From contig CM053800.1 in NCBI GenBank assembly GCA_028671895.1, positions 14,467,886-14,531,885 of the forward strand: a DNA stretch of 64,000 nt, written 5' to 3'. The notes below the pieces were generated by a model. It was not told the DNA's origin, did not search any database, and saw only the letters and a program-made list of their open reading frames with translations. The DNA is from Oenanthe sinensis (taxonomy: Eukaryota; Streptophyta; Magnoliopsida; Apiales; Apiaceae). Positions 1 through 10,611 of this stretch are shown here, one piece after another (position 1 is the first letter of the stretch; every line of letters begins with the position of its first letter). Made by a program: the position numbers and the translations under genes.

Positions 1-641
1 AGTGTATTAGCATTGATTGAAGATAGACAGTGTTCTAAGCATAGGAATCTAGAAGAATTGAAGACATGATAAAGACAAGTGTCTAAGTACCAGAAAAGAT
101 TCCAGTGAAAGTACTATGTTTATTGACAGTCAGTTTTCGAAGCAATGAAGTTGCTGCAAACTTAACAATGTACGCGAGGCTATAATACGAAGACCTGGAT
201 CGAAGTTAGTCGCCTGTGAACCAGACCAGTTGCACTAGGCGTCAGCAGTTTGTGAAAGGAATCTGAGTATTAACTATAGAAGAATTGTTAAGGTGAAGAA
301 CGTACCTGAAAAGAACGGTTATTTATTAAGGTACGAAAAGTGATTTGTAAAGGCTACAGCCAAACAGCTAAATAGCTAACAGCTAAACAGCTCAAAGGGT
401 GCAGGGTGCAAAGTGTCGCAACCTTGGTACGAAAAGTGAAAGTTTCTGAACTACAGTCGAAGAACGGAAATAGCTCAGGGTACAGGGTGTAATGTGACAA
501 GACTTTGATACAAGAAATGGAAGTTGGGAAACTTCAGTCAAGGAATAAATAGAGGGTTAAAGTGCAGTGACCAAACCACACTTTGACCATGTTTGTTATT
601 CACGCGCAACAAACTTCAAAAGCATCACAGATTCTAAGACT

Positions 642-842
642 TTTATGGCGCCTACACAGGGTATCCCCTTGTGTAGGCGCAACAAACATCTAAATCTGCT
701 AAGGCAAATATTAACTGGCGCCAATACACTGGTAATAGAGTACAGGCGCAACTAAAATATTGCTTGACTTGGTTAAAGAAGCTAAGGCAATATATTCAGT
801 TTGTGGCGCCACTACAGGGGATTCACTCTACAGGCGCAACAA
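642..842. repeat. Three GGCGCC...GGCGC inverted-repeat units
   Basis: Three hairpin-forming units start near 646, 717 and 804. Each opens with TGGCGCC and closes with AGGCGCAAC. The first has a perfect 11-bp stem (648-658 with 670-680) around a loop that itself contains GGG...CCCC. The other two keep the GCGCC/GGCGC ends but have weaker interiors. A fourth CGCGCAAC half-site lies at about 603. The units are 70-90 bp apart inside the family-E LTR and are GC-rich against an AT-rich background. Confidence 0.7.
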
Positions 843-1433
843 AGATTTATGGCACAACAAAATATTTCTTGGACCCACACATCCCTCAGCCAATCAAATT
901 CAAGCAGTCTACTTTAATTGATTTAAAGTCTACACCAATTAAATTGAAGAGTCTTCTTCTCCAACAACACAAAAATGTAGAGAGCCACTGCAATGGCCGG
1001 AGCAAGATGAAACAATTCATACACACTCATACCTTGCTCCTGGTCAGATATTAGGACCCGGTTCTTTGATAAAAAATGCTCAGGGCTCCTAGATATCACT
1101 CCCTACAGACCCAGTTTTTCCTTGTACTAATTTAGATATATTTGTATAGGAACTGAGCCTTATATTTTTGTGTTAGTAGCAAAGAACTAATTTGTTCTTT
1201 GGAAGCCAGTTATATTTTTAACTGGGTGTAGCAACCTCAGGGTTTATATACGAAAGATATATTCCCCGAAACTTGTCTCCATAATTTACTTGCTAATTTT
1301 CTTGAACTTAATTGATTTATCTGGACACACAGAAAATTAGTAGATAGCTCACCTAAACACTACAAATGGCCAAACCCACTCTGAAGCAATAATTTATTTA
1401 TCCGCAAATTCCGAAAAGAATTTAAATTATTGT

Positions 1434-1467
1434 AAGTATCGTATTCAACCCCCCTTCTACGATACTT
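1434..1467 (+). other. C-loop stem-loop, family E LTR
   Basis: A perfect 10-bp inverted repeat (1434-1443 with 1458-1467) encloses the 14-nt loop TTCAACCCCCCTTC. The stem ends 12 bp before the LTR end. Equivalent structures with different stem sequences occur in the other LTR families of the window. Confidence 0.8.
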
Positions 1468-1479
1468 CGGGACCTAACA

Positions 1480-4400
1480 GTCCCGTTAAAAGTGTTAGCA
1501 CTTAGGGCATTGTACTCTACAGCAAGGAATAAGACTGTAACAACAAGAGTGTAATTCTCATTCACCATTGAAGAATGTGAGTACATGGTGACTGAAGATG
1601 ATGTGAACAGAATTCTAGGATTCCCAGACAAAGATTTTGTTGATCCACCAATTGTTCCAGAGATAATTGAATTATTCAATGTTATTCAATATCAAGGTGA
1701 GATAAATCTGGTGAAATTGTCGAGAGCCAAGTTGGTGAGCGAGTGGGACTACTTCTTTCACACACTAGCACAAGTGTTTGCACCCACTACAAAGAGCAAC
1801 TTCAATAATATTTCTTCGGGAAGTTGATTTTGAAAGAAATTATCAAGAAAATGGGTACACCAGAAAGAAGGGAACATAATGTGCAAGTCTACTATCCAAG
1901 ATTCATAATGCTGTTCATGAATGATTTATTGTTAGATGAAGATAAAGAGCTATTCCAGAATAGTCCTATAGAAGTATTTCCAACTTCTCAGAGGAACTTA
2001 TTTTCAAGACTCAACAATAATCCAAAGTTTCAAGATGTGTCAATGGTAAGATCAGGGTACATGGGTGAGATCATAGATCGAATTGTAAATCCTGCACAGG
2101 CTCAACCACATCAGCAAGAGCCAGGGCAAATTCTAGATCCAGTACCAATAGAAGTTGAAACCTCTGCACAGCTTTTACTTGAAGCTGCTCAACATGCAGA
2201 ACATGAGGCAGAGGTACAACAGGTAATAACTCACACATTAACTTCCAATTTCCAACTTATAAAAATAAGTAATATTAATTTAGATTTATATGTGGCGGAC
2301 TATGATTGTGGTCTTACAATTCAGGACTTCGGCTATGAACCTGACAACACACGGGTTCAATCCCAAGCTGTCATAGAACCTCAAACAGTTTCTCATTCAC
2401 CAACTTCTTTGATTCACCTCAAAAAAAGGAAGAAACCAGTTAGAAAAGTAAGAGGTAGAGGTGTCACAGTGAGTGAACCCGCAGCTCTGTCTCCACCTTC
2501 TAAAAGATCGAGGATTGAACCAGAGACAATTGCAGATTCATCCATATCCTCTCATTGGGATTTGGACTTTGAAAAGGCAATTCAACAGTCACTGGACTCA
2601 CTCGATCAAACGGGTGATTCTATTGAAATTTGTCGTTCAGCCGCAGTATCTTGTGAAGAGTCACGCACACTGCTAGCTCTCACACTAGCAGGTCCTCTGC
2701 TTGCAAAAACACAAACAGATGAGGGCATAAATTATGAAGAAAATTTCTTTGAAACAAACTTGTCAGATGCCACATTTATAGCGGACCAAGACATTTTTGA
2801 TGTAGTGCAGCATCAGATACCGTTACAGGTATTAAGGGGCACCACAAACTCTAATGAGTCACTCACTACATTGTCTAAAGTGGTGACCCCCCTGGATTTC
2901 TTACATCCAGTTCTTTTAAAAGAAGGTCTCGAATCCATTGGTGGATTTGAGAGGCAACCACTCTTTAGAGGGAGTTAGAACTCCATTCACGGAGTAGCTA
3001 CATCAGTAGCAGAGTCACTTCAAGTTAAACTTGTTAAGGACACGCCTTCACCGACATCAGAAGAGCATTATAACTCTTCAAAAGCTATTATAATATATAC
3101 AAGTACAGCTTCAGACTCTGGAAAGGAGAAAAACATGAGTAAAGTGAGGCAAACACCGAGCGAAACACATGCACATAGTTTAAGTGAATCAAACAAGAGT
3201 GCAAGCGAGGTGAGTGCACACACACACACACAGTGAACTACTATAAAAAAATGGAAACTCTCCAGAAGGAAATGCAGATTGTTCAGGCTGAGTTAGTAAA
3301 GGTTAAAGCACAAGTAGAAAATAAGTCTACATCTGCCTCTGTAACACAACAGTTGACAATCGTGCGGAAAGATGTTGATGATGTCAAATCATCCATACTT
3401 CTGAAAACTCAAGATATCCAGAATGTGCAAAGTCTTATTACTGAGGATATGGAAGAAGTAAGCTCTTTAAATGATAGAATTGATGAGGTTGAGAAAAGAT
3501 TGACTCTGACTATAATTGAAAACGAAAAGATCTCAACTCAACGATTCAGCAAATTGGATGATGGAATGACTCATTTGAATGAGGGCATGAAGCAGGTCTA
3601 TCTGACCATGCAGAAAATTATGACATCCTTTAAAGCTTCAAAAACTCAAGAGGATCCCTCAACTAAGGGGGAGAGAGAAAAGAAGAAAGTAACTGCAGAT
3701 GAAGGGGCTACTCAAGACAAAGGGAAAACAAAACTGTATTCTGAAGAACAGTTTCAATCGTATGATCCAGAACCAGAAGAACAGTATTATGCTCAAGAAC
3801 AATTCATTGATGACAGTGCTCATGATAAATCATACAATCCTGACTACTGCAGAGCTGAGGAAGAGACTGCCTTTGATGAAGAATTTTTATTTCTGAAAGA
3901 AAAAGAAATTGATCCGGCCTATGAAGAGGCAATGAAGAAATTAAAGGAAGACATCAAGGTAAGTCATGCTAAGACTGGGAAATTAAAAGCTCTAGTCATG
4001 GAAAGATCAAAGGCTGAAAAAGAAGCAAGACTAGAAAAGCAAAATCTCTGGGCCATTGCAGTCAGAGAAAAGAAGAGAGATGTGCAGCTCAAGATAGGAA
4101 AGAAATGGGACACTACCAGAGTAATCATGGAAAATCTAAAAAAAGGGCCATTTGAAGACTACAAGTTACAGTAATTGATTGAACGCTTGGAAAATTCAAA
4201 TGATAGCCTAGATAATTTTATGATGGCTCTGAAAGAGGAAATAGATTATATCACTGTAATATTTGATAATATTCTAGAAGACTAACAGATCTTAGTCTAT
4301 ACACATAAGAATGGTACAATCAGAATCTCTTTAGAATTCTTTAGACAAAGATCATTGTCAGTAATATGGACCTTGTTGAACAAGATCAGAAGAAGTTTAG

Positions 4401-4576
4401 AAGAAAATGAGCTTCTTAGAGATAGACTCAGAGACTTTTCAAGAGTTGTTAGTCCTCAGATCACATTTGATCCTCATGAAGTAAGATTTTACACTAACAG
4501 GTTTTATCAAATCATGAATTTAGATGAGGAATCATTGAAGGGCTATTGAGTCAAGTATATGATCGAAGTTGAAAAG
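1480..4576 (+). pseudogene. Degenerate retrotransposon third ORF (family D), 5' portion
   Basis: Coding remnants run through three frames (1585-1827, 1824-2978, 3233-4549). The first 110 codons resemble the N-terminal domain of the large third ORF in element A: a V-I-L-G-F-P core, then S-E-W-D-Y-F-F and a Y-Y-P-R-F-I-M segment. A Ser/Thr/Gln-rich linker, a KKRKKPVRKVRGRG basic patch (about 2430-2460), and a long charged coiled-coil-like region (3250-4170) follow. In-frame stops and frameshifts show it is dead. The first 45 or so codons expected from the relatives are missing where the family-E LTR abuts. The frame is cut at 4576 by element A and resumes at 19078. Function is unknown; such ORFs are called envelope-like or putative plant transposon protein in Sirevirus-type elements. 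Confidence 0.7.
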
Positions 4577-4581
4577 ATGTT
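4577..4581. repeat. Target-site duplication, element A (left)
   Basis: ATGTT directly before the left LTR is repeated at 17545-17549 after the right LTR. This gives exact borders for the insertion. Confidence 0.9.
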
Positions 4582-5695
4582 TGTTATTCCTTAGAACAAT
4601 GTCAATATTTGTAGAAGGGGGGGTTGAATACAAATATTAAAACTTTTTGTGTGTTCTAATATTTATTCTTGATGTTTGATAGAATAAGAGAATAAGTTCG
4701 AACAAATTAATGCTGAAAAATAAAACTGAACAAAGAGATTTAAAATTATTGATGGATTGGTTTTTCCATCAATGTATATTTTTGCTCAATGCTCCTAGGT
4801 TAAAAGAAACCTAGCTGCGTTTACAAGATTAGAAAACAAATCAACTGTTCTTACACATGTGCTCTCAAGCTTGAACAGTTGATTAAGAAATATGTCTAAC
4901 TTGTATGTTTTCTAATAATGCTACTACACTTGTTTATATACCACAAGTGTTCTTTTACAATTCCTATTCTAGGATTGTTTCTACCTGCCTTCCTTTTACC
5001 TTTTTCTATTTTACAAAAAGGTTTGAAAGACAGCTTCTGATTGAGTCTTCACAGTCACTCTAGACTGTCTTCCATAGGTGTGCTTTTGTTCTCTGGATCT
5101 TCAACAGATATTCTTTCTGTGTTGTCACACTCAATTGATAATTTGCTGTCAAGCATATCAATTGATCCATTCTTTAATCCATCAACTGATGTACTTCTTC
5201 GATTGATCTTTATATCCATCGATTGATAAAAGATGTCTTATCGATTGATAGATGTTATCAATCGATATATCAGTCGATGGGTCTTCACATCAGTTGATGG
5301 CCTTCAATCCTTGGCTTGGCTTCTTCGATTGATCCTCCATCCATCGATGCTTCAATATCAATTGATCATCCTTCACTTGTGCAATTTCCTGTCTTCACAT
5401 AATTACAATTTAACAGTTTAATTTACACATCAATTGATGATCCATATCAATCGACTCTAACATCAATTGATGAACAAAATATCAATTGATTTACACCTTA
5501 TCGATTGAAATAGACTAAGTACACCTATGCTACAATCCAAATTATCAGTTGATTCATATAAACACTTCAACTGATAAATGGTTTCCTGATAAATTGATAT
5601 TTATAACTTTCATATCAATTGATCAGTTACAACAAATAAAATTTCTATGATTCTAAGATTAATGTTATCATCAAATCACATGTAGATTCCTAACA
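4582..5695 (-). repeat. Element A 3' LTR
   Basis: This 1,114-bp LTR has ends TGTTA/TAACA. It contains the C-loop hairpin (4604-4638), a minus-strand TATA candidate in a hairpin loop (about 4926-4949) and, at 5126-5640, about twenty copies of ATCAATTGAT-type palindromes and variants (ATCGATTGAT, ATCAGTTGAT, ATCAACTGAT). Confidence 0.92.
5126..5640. repeat. Dispersed TCAATTGA/TCGATTGA motif cluster, 3' LTR
   Basis: About twenty near-palindromic decamers (consensus ATCRATTGAT) are spaced 10-60 bp apart. The array is irregular rather than tandem. The same cluster is in the other LTR (about 16975-17490), in the pol/third-ORF spacer and in three coding linkers of the element. Confidence 0.85.
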
Positions 5696-5710
5696 ATCTC
5701 CCCCTATTTG
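5696..5710 (-). other. Polypurine tract, element A
   Basis: On the minus strand AAATAGGGGGAGAT lies immediately upstream of the 3' LTR start (TGTTAGG). This is the expected site for plus-strand priming. The same tract recurs next to the LTRs of families B, C and F. Confidence 0.85.
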
Positions 5711-5873
5711 TGTCTGTGTTATTAACAGGCATAAATCTACTTGATGATAACAAAAACCCTTAAAAAAAATTACATTTAGATAGAATCAAGAAACTTAATT
5801 GGCACATTAATTTTGGAAGTACCAGATTGATATATAACTCCTGCAAGCAGCTTCAATATCTTCATAATTTAAT
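5711..5873. other. Element A 3' untranslated spacer
   Basis: Non-coding stretch between the third ORF stop and the PPT. I see no feature in it. Confidence 0.6.
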
Positions 5874-8800
5874 TTAGTTCCTCTTCCTCCTTTTCTCAGC
5901 ATTTTCCTTTAGTTGCCTCATGAAAGAACTTCTCAATATTGCTTCATCCCTGTCAGTTTCTCCAAGTTGCCTCATAAGGTAGTGTATTTCTTCATCTGTG
6001 ATTTTGTCCAGATATTTGCAGATATCAAAGAACTTTGTGTTGCCCTCTATATCTGTAAAAATCATAGCATACTTTGGCTCCAACACCACTTTTTTGACCT
6101 GTGACTTCCATAGCTTTAGAGGTGAATCAGGTTCAGCTTCTGCCTTGGATCTTCTTAACCTTGAAATTTGTTGTTGTATCTCCTGAGCAATTGTTGTGTT
6201 GAGTTTGTACTTTCTGTTGAGTAGAGGAAGAATAGTCTTTAAAACATTGTAGCTTTACTTCATTATCACCTTCAATGAATAGATTGTTTTCACTCCATTT
6301 TCATACTCCAACCTCATTGATTCTTCATGGTTAGAGGTTGCAGGGTGAGTCCTTACTCCAATTAATCCTTTTTCATTGATTACTGGTATTCCGTTCAAAT
6401 CATAACCTTCAATTGTGACCTCCTCCTTGATTTCTTCTTGTTGACCCTGGAGGTTTTCCTGAACCACTATTTCTTGAGTAGAACTTGACCTTTTCTTGGC
6501 CATAGAAACTTTTCTCCTTTTTCTCAAAGGTTGCTCTGCCTGTAGCTCTTCTTCCAAATGCCATTGCATTTCCATCTGTCTAGCAATCTCTTCATTTTCC
6601 CTTTCTCTCCTTGAGGCATCTGAGATTCCTGTAGTGATGGCTCCTTGAAGTAGCTTTTGACTTACTGGTTCAGTCTCTTTCTTCTTCTCTTCTTCAATCA
6701 CTATTGCTTTCCCTTTCTTCTTTTCTTTAAGAGCTTCAATATCCAATTGAAGAAAAGCTTCTGTATTTGAGTTTCTTTCCTTGGCAGCCTTTTGTGCATC
6801 TTCATTTAATTTTCTTGTTTGAGCAATGAACTCATCCAAGTCTCCTTTTTCTACTGCCTCTGTTACTAACTCAGTGCTTCTCCTTAGATCTTCAATTCTT
6901 TTCTTTTCTCTCTCAATCATTGTTTGAGTTTCTTTCTCCCTAGAAATTCTCCTAGCTTCAAGATCATCATCAAACTTCTTTTAATCTTTCTTTTTCTGTT
7001 CTAAATTATCTTTTGGAGAATTAGATGACTTAGATTTCTTTGAAGATTGATTGTCCATGTTACTTCTGCTTTTATCTCTTCTCGGTGCAGAACCACCAAT
7101 GCCACTTGACTTATCCATACCAGAACCACCTATTCCACCACTTCCACTGCCTTTGCCATCACCACCATCATCATCCTTCTTCTTTGTATTCTCCCCCTTT
7201 TTGTTATCATCAATTGGAGGGGGTGGTGGAAGTCTGTCAAGAAACTTTTGAAGAATGGAAGCATGAAGACTTTGACCTCTGATAATATCATCCATCTTCT
7301 TTTCTAGAGAACATACTCTTGTCTCCAAAGATGTAAAATTTTTGGATTCTTTGAAAAGCTTGTCTTTGATGCTATTCATGGTGTTGAATGGTAACTTCTC
7401 ATCCAATCTCCTGTCCATTGCATCCTTGTTAGATGAGATAGAGTCTTTAATCCTCTCCAGTTCCCTCCTTACTCCTGTTACTGTCATCTTTTGAATTTTC
7501 ATTGATTCTCTCATATAGTGAGCAATTCTCCTTTGAGTAGGATCTTCAATTTCTCCTTCCACCATTGCACTTCTATATTGAGAGAGAATTTCAGTCTCAG
7601 CAGCTTCTAAGGAACCATCAATAGTGCTCATCCATGGCTCTTCATCAGAATCACTCTCCAACTCTTCAGGTGCCATATAACAAGTGTCTGTTGTATTGGC
7701 GATGCTTTCCTTCAGATTCCTGGTCCTTTGATCTGTATGATCAATGCCCAAGAGTTGTTCTGCATTCCTGTTACTTGAAGTAGCCAACCCTTGATATTGT
7801 GGATCAGGATGAATGAAATTCTTTGGATCCAATTCACCAGCATCTATTTCCTCTTCAAAGTCCTTAGCAATTCCACTCCCACTAGCTTCAGCATTATTTT
7901 CTCCCCCTATCTCCTTTACTCCTTCTTCTGCCATCATTTCAATTTCCAATTCCTGTGCAAAAGGTAGATTGTTTCTATCACTTTCACTCATCTCTCTATT
8001 TTGCATCAGGATCTCATCCTGGAATCTCACCTCTCCCTCACTCATTTCTTTTGCACCTACTAAGGTGGGGCCCTCAAGTGTTTCACTCTCATTCCTGGAA
8101 GAAATAGGAATGTTTTTACTCACTTCCTCTCCTTTTGCCAGGTTACAATCCTGCCTCTCACTCAACTCACTCAATCCTAAGAGTGTTTGTGCAACATCAA
8201 TTGATTGAGCATCAATTGATGTATTGACATTATCAGTTGAAGTGGTGTTTGGGATATCCATCGATTGATGCATACCCATCGATTGATCTTGAGTATCGAT
8301 CGATGGCTTATCAGTCGATGGCTGAATATTAATTGATGAAGGAACATCAATTGATGGAGAAGAAACAGTTGAGATAATTTGTGAAGTTATGTTTGAGATG
8401 ATATTGGAAATAGAATCTTGAAAATTCTGAGAAAAAGATTCAGGGGAGAGTGTTGGCTTCTCCTTGAAAAACAAAGAAGGAGAATCTGAAAATGTTCGAT
8501 AGTCTATCAAAACATTTTCTGAAGAAGTTTGAGATGGGGATAGAAGAATAGAAGAGATAGGAATTGAAAGAGAATGGGGCTGCATCTCATCATTTATATG
8601 AGATGCATCATGCAGATTTTGTGAAGGCTCCTCCACAGTTTCCTGTGATTTTGCAGTGTGTGATTCCCCAAGTGCAAAGGTGACTTTCTTTTCTCTTCTT
8701 TTGTATGGTGTTAGTGTTTTGGCTTTTGTGTCCCCAATTTGATTCTGTGCCCCTGGTTGTGGGCTATTTTCAATATTGTCATCCTTTTGAGAGAATGACA

Positions 8801-9929
8801 ATAGGGATGTGGTATTTTCCATGTTAACATCCACAGTCTTTTGGGAGACTATGGAGTGGCTAGGTTGAGGTTGCACACCCTCACTCTCCTTATCCTTCTG
8901 GGTTCTTAGATATTCCCCAGTTCCCTCACCACCTACATCCTCCTCTAATCTATCTACCACACTAGTTGATTTTCTTTTCTTGGTTTTTACAACAGCAGGT
9001 TTTTGAGAACCTGTTGAGGTTGGTTTCTTAGATTTGGATTTAGAGATTGGTTGTGTGGCCTGGGTAGGAGGGTTGGGGTCATTACTACCACCCTCCATAG
9101 TCACAGAAGGCAAAGAAGAATTAGGTTTAGAAGAGTTTAAAGTAAAGATAAATACCTGAACAAAAGGGGGATAGATCAATTCCACATTGCTGTGAAGATT
9201 GATCCTAACCAAGTCTTTAAAGACCCTTTTGTTTTGAGTCCAGCAATCCAAAATTTCTGTATTCCTGTCAATCTCAATATCCTTGACAAAGTGGTTAATA
9301 ATAATCATAATAAATCTTGCATAATAAATATGATTAGATCTATTTATTTTATTCCCCAATTTGGCAGATATTTCATTGAGTAACAGGCTTCCTAAATTAT
9401 GATATCTATCATATAAAATGCTATACCCTACTTGTTGCATACTAGTTGTTATTGCATCAAAATTACTAACCTTACCAGAAAAACACTTTATTAAAGCATC
9501 AAAGAAATATGACCATTCTTTTCTTAGATTCTTTCTAACAATACTACCTAGACTAGCATCAGGAGCAGTATAGTTGATTTCCCTAAGCATGTTTCTAATA
9601 TCTGTGTCAGTGGGTGCATTTTCGGTATTATTTGCAGGAATATTTAAACACTCACCCAAGACCACAGTGGTTAGAATATACCTTTGTCCTTTGCATTCAA
9701 AGGAGATTGTAGAAAAATCATCTGCTACTTCTGCTGTTGTCCAGAATTCTTCAACTAGATTGCAAACTAATTTTGGTGCTTCTGAGAGGGCCTTTGCAAT
9801 TTTCGAACTTCTTAGAAATTCCATTAGGGGATGAAATTCTGTTGGGGCTTCCTCCACCATAGTGCAAGCAACGAAGTTGTTGAGCTCATAGTAGAATCCA
9901 GATTGTGAGACTTTCTTTGAAGATGCCAT
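5874..9929 (-). pseudogene. Third ORF of element A (two in-frame stops)
   Basis: One reading frame of about 1,350 codons starts at MASSKK (9929). Stops at 6981-6983 and near 6255 split it into pieces of 982, 221 and 71 residues. Residues 1-240 form a globular N-terminal domain with E-E-F-W-T-T-A, E-W-S-Y-F-F-D-A-L and Y-Y-A-R-F-I-M segments, also seen in the family-D copy and, as relatives, in others here. A long Ser/Thr-rich linker follows, including SID/STD repeats at about 8195-8365 encoded by the palindromic motif. Then come a predicted coiled coil, a Gly-rich stretch and a Lys/Glu-rich helix. The C-terminal domain has L-E-P-K-Y-A-M-I-F and M-R-Q-L-G-E-T-D-R-D-E-A. I see no convincing signal peptide or membrane segment, so a true envelope is doubtful. 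Function is unknown. Confidence 0.75.
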
Positions 9930-10611
9930 TATCGTGTTTGAAGATTTATAATTGAATTAACTGGCAAACTTGTTAGTAATTATAACAGAAATAATAAATA
10001 GACAGTAGTAGATTAGGGTTCTTAGCAAGAGATAGATACAGAGTAAGTTCGAAGATTGAGAAAGAGAAAGAGATAGAAAAATCGATAGTAAAAATGCAAG
10101 TAAGAATTAAAAGAAGTTTTAATCTCACTATTTATATTTACTGATTTCCCAACCAATTTCTTACTCAACATAGAACTAAATCGACCGTTGGAAGAGTGTT
10201 GATAATTAAAAGTTACCAATTTTGGCAATCGATTGTTATACATACAGGAATGTACGTTTTAATCAATTGATAAAATAAGTAATCAACGGCTAGATTTTTG
10301 TACAGGTCGATTGATGACATGGACCCCTTTAAATTCTAGGTCATCGATTGATAAATTGCTTATCCATCGACAGGTACAATTATCCATCGATAGACAAATA
10401 TATCATCGATTGATATATCTATCTGTCGATAGTTACCCCTATCCATCGATAAACAAATATATCATCAATTGATATATTTATCTGTCGACAGCTCCATTAA
10501 TATCCATTGATATGTAAAATATTTATCAATTGATTATTGAAGAATCAATAATTTAACATAGTCAATGGCTACATGTAATATAAATACATAACTTATCAGA
10601 CATTTAAAGGA
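9930..10611 (-). repeat. Spacer between pol and third ORF with motif cluster
   Basis: No coding potential in the element's sense. From about 10210 to 10560 there are about thirteen ATCRATTGAT-type palindromes and TCGATAG/TGTCGACA relatives, the same motif as in the LTR. The spacer lies just upstream of the third ORF start, so it may hold an internal promoter for that ORF; this is inference. Confidence 0.75.

Larger units (their letters stand above)
1..1479 (+). repeat. LTR, 3' part (family E), truncated by window edge
   Basis: This non-coding stretch ends in TAACA at 1479. It carries the C-rich stem-loop typical of the LTR 3' ends in this window (1434-1467) and is followed at once by degenerate third-ORF coding sequence. 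I read it as the right part of an LTR whose left end lies outside the window. No PBS follows, so it is a solo LTR inserted in the third ORF or the product of a deletion. The target-site duplication cannot be checked. The short open frames here (for example 567-755) show no family resemblance and are not called. Confidence 0.6.

Noticed and set aside
5041..5421. Two short plus-strand frames repeated at 16890-17270
   Set aside because: They are translations of the motif-rich LTR, identical because the LTRs are identical.
5126..5640. CRISPR-like or satellite array
   Set aside because: Spacing is irregular, units are 8-12 bp and the context is an LTR. A plant genome has no CRISPR.
7813..8208. 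Plus-strand open frame of 131 codons
   Set aside because: It is antisense to the third ORF of element A, whose long frame and related copies show the coding strand.
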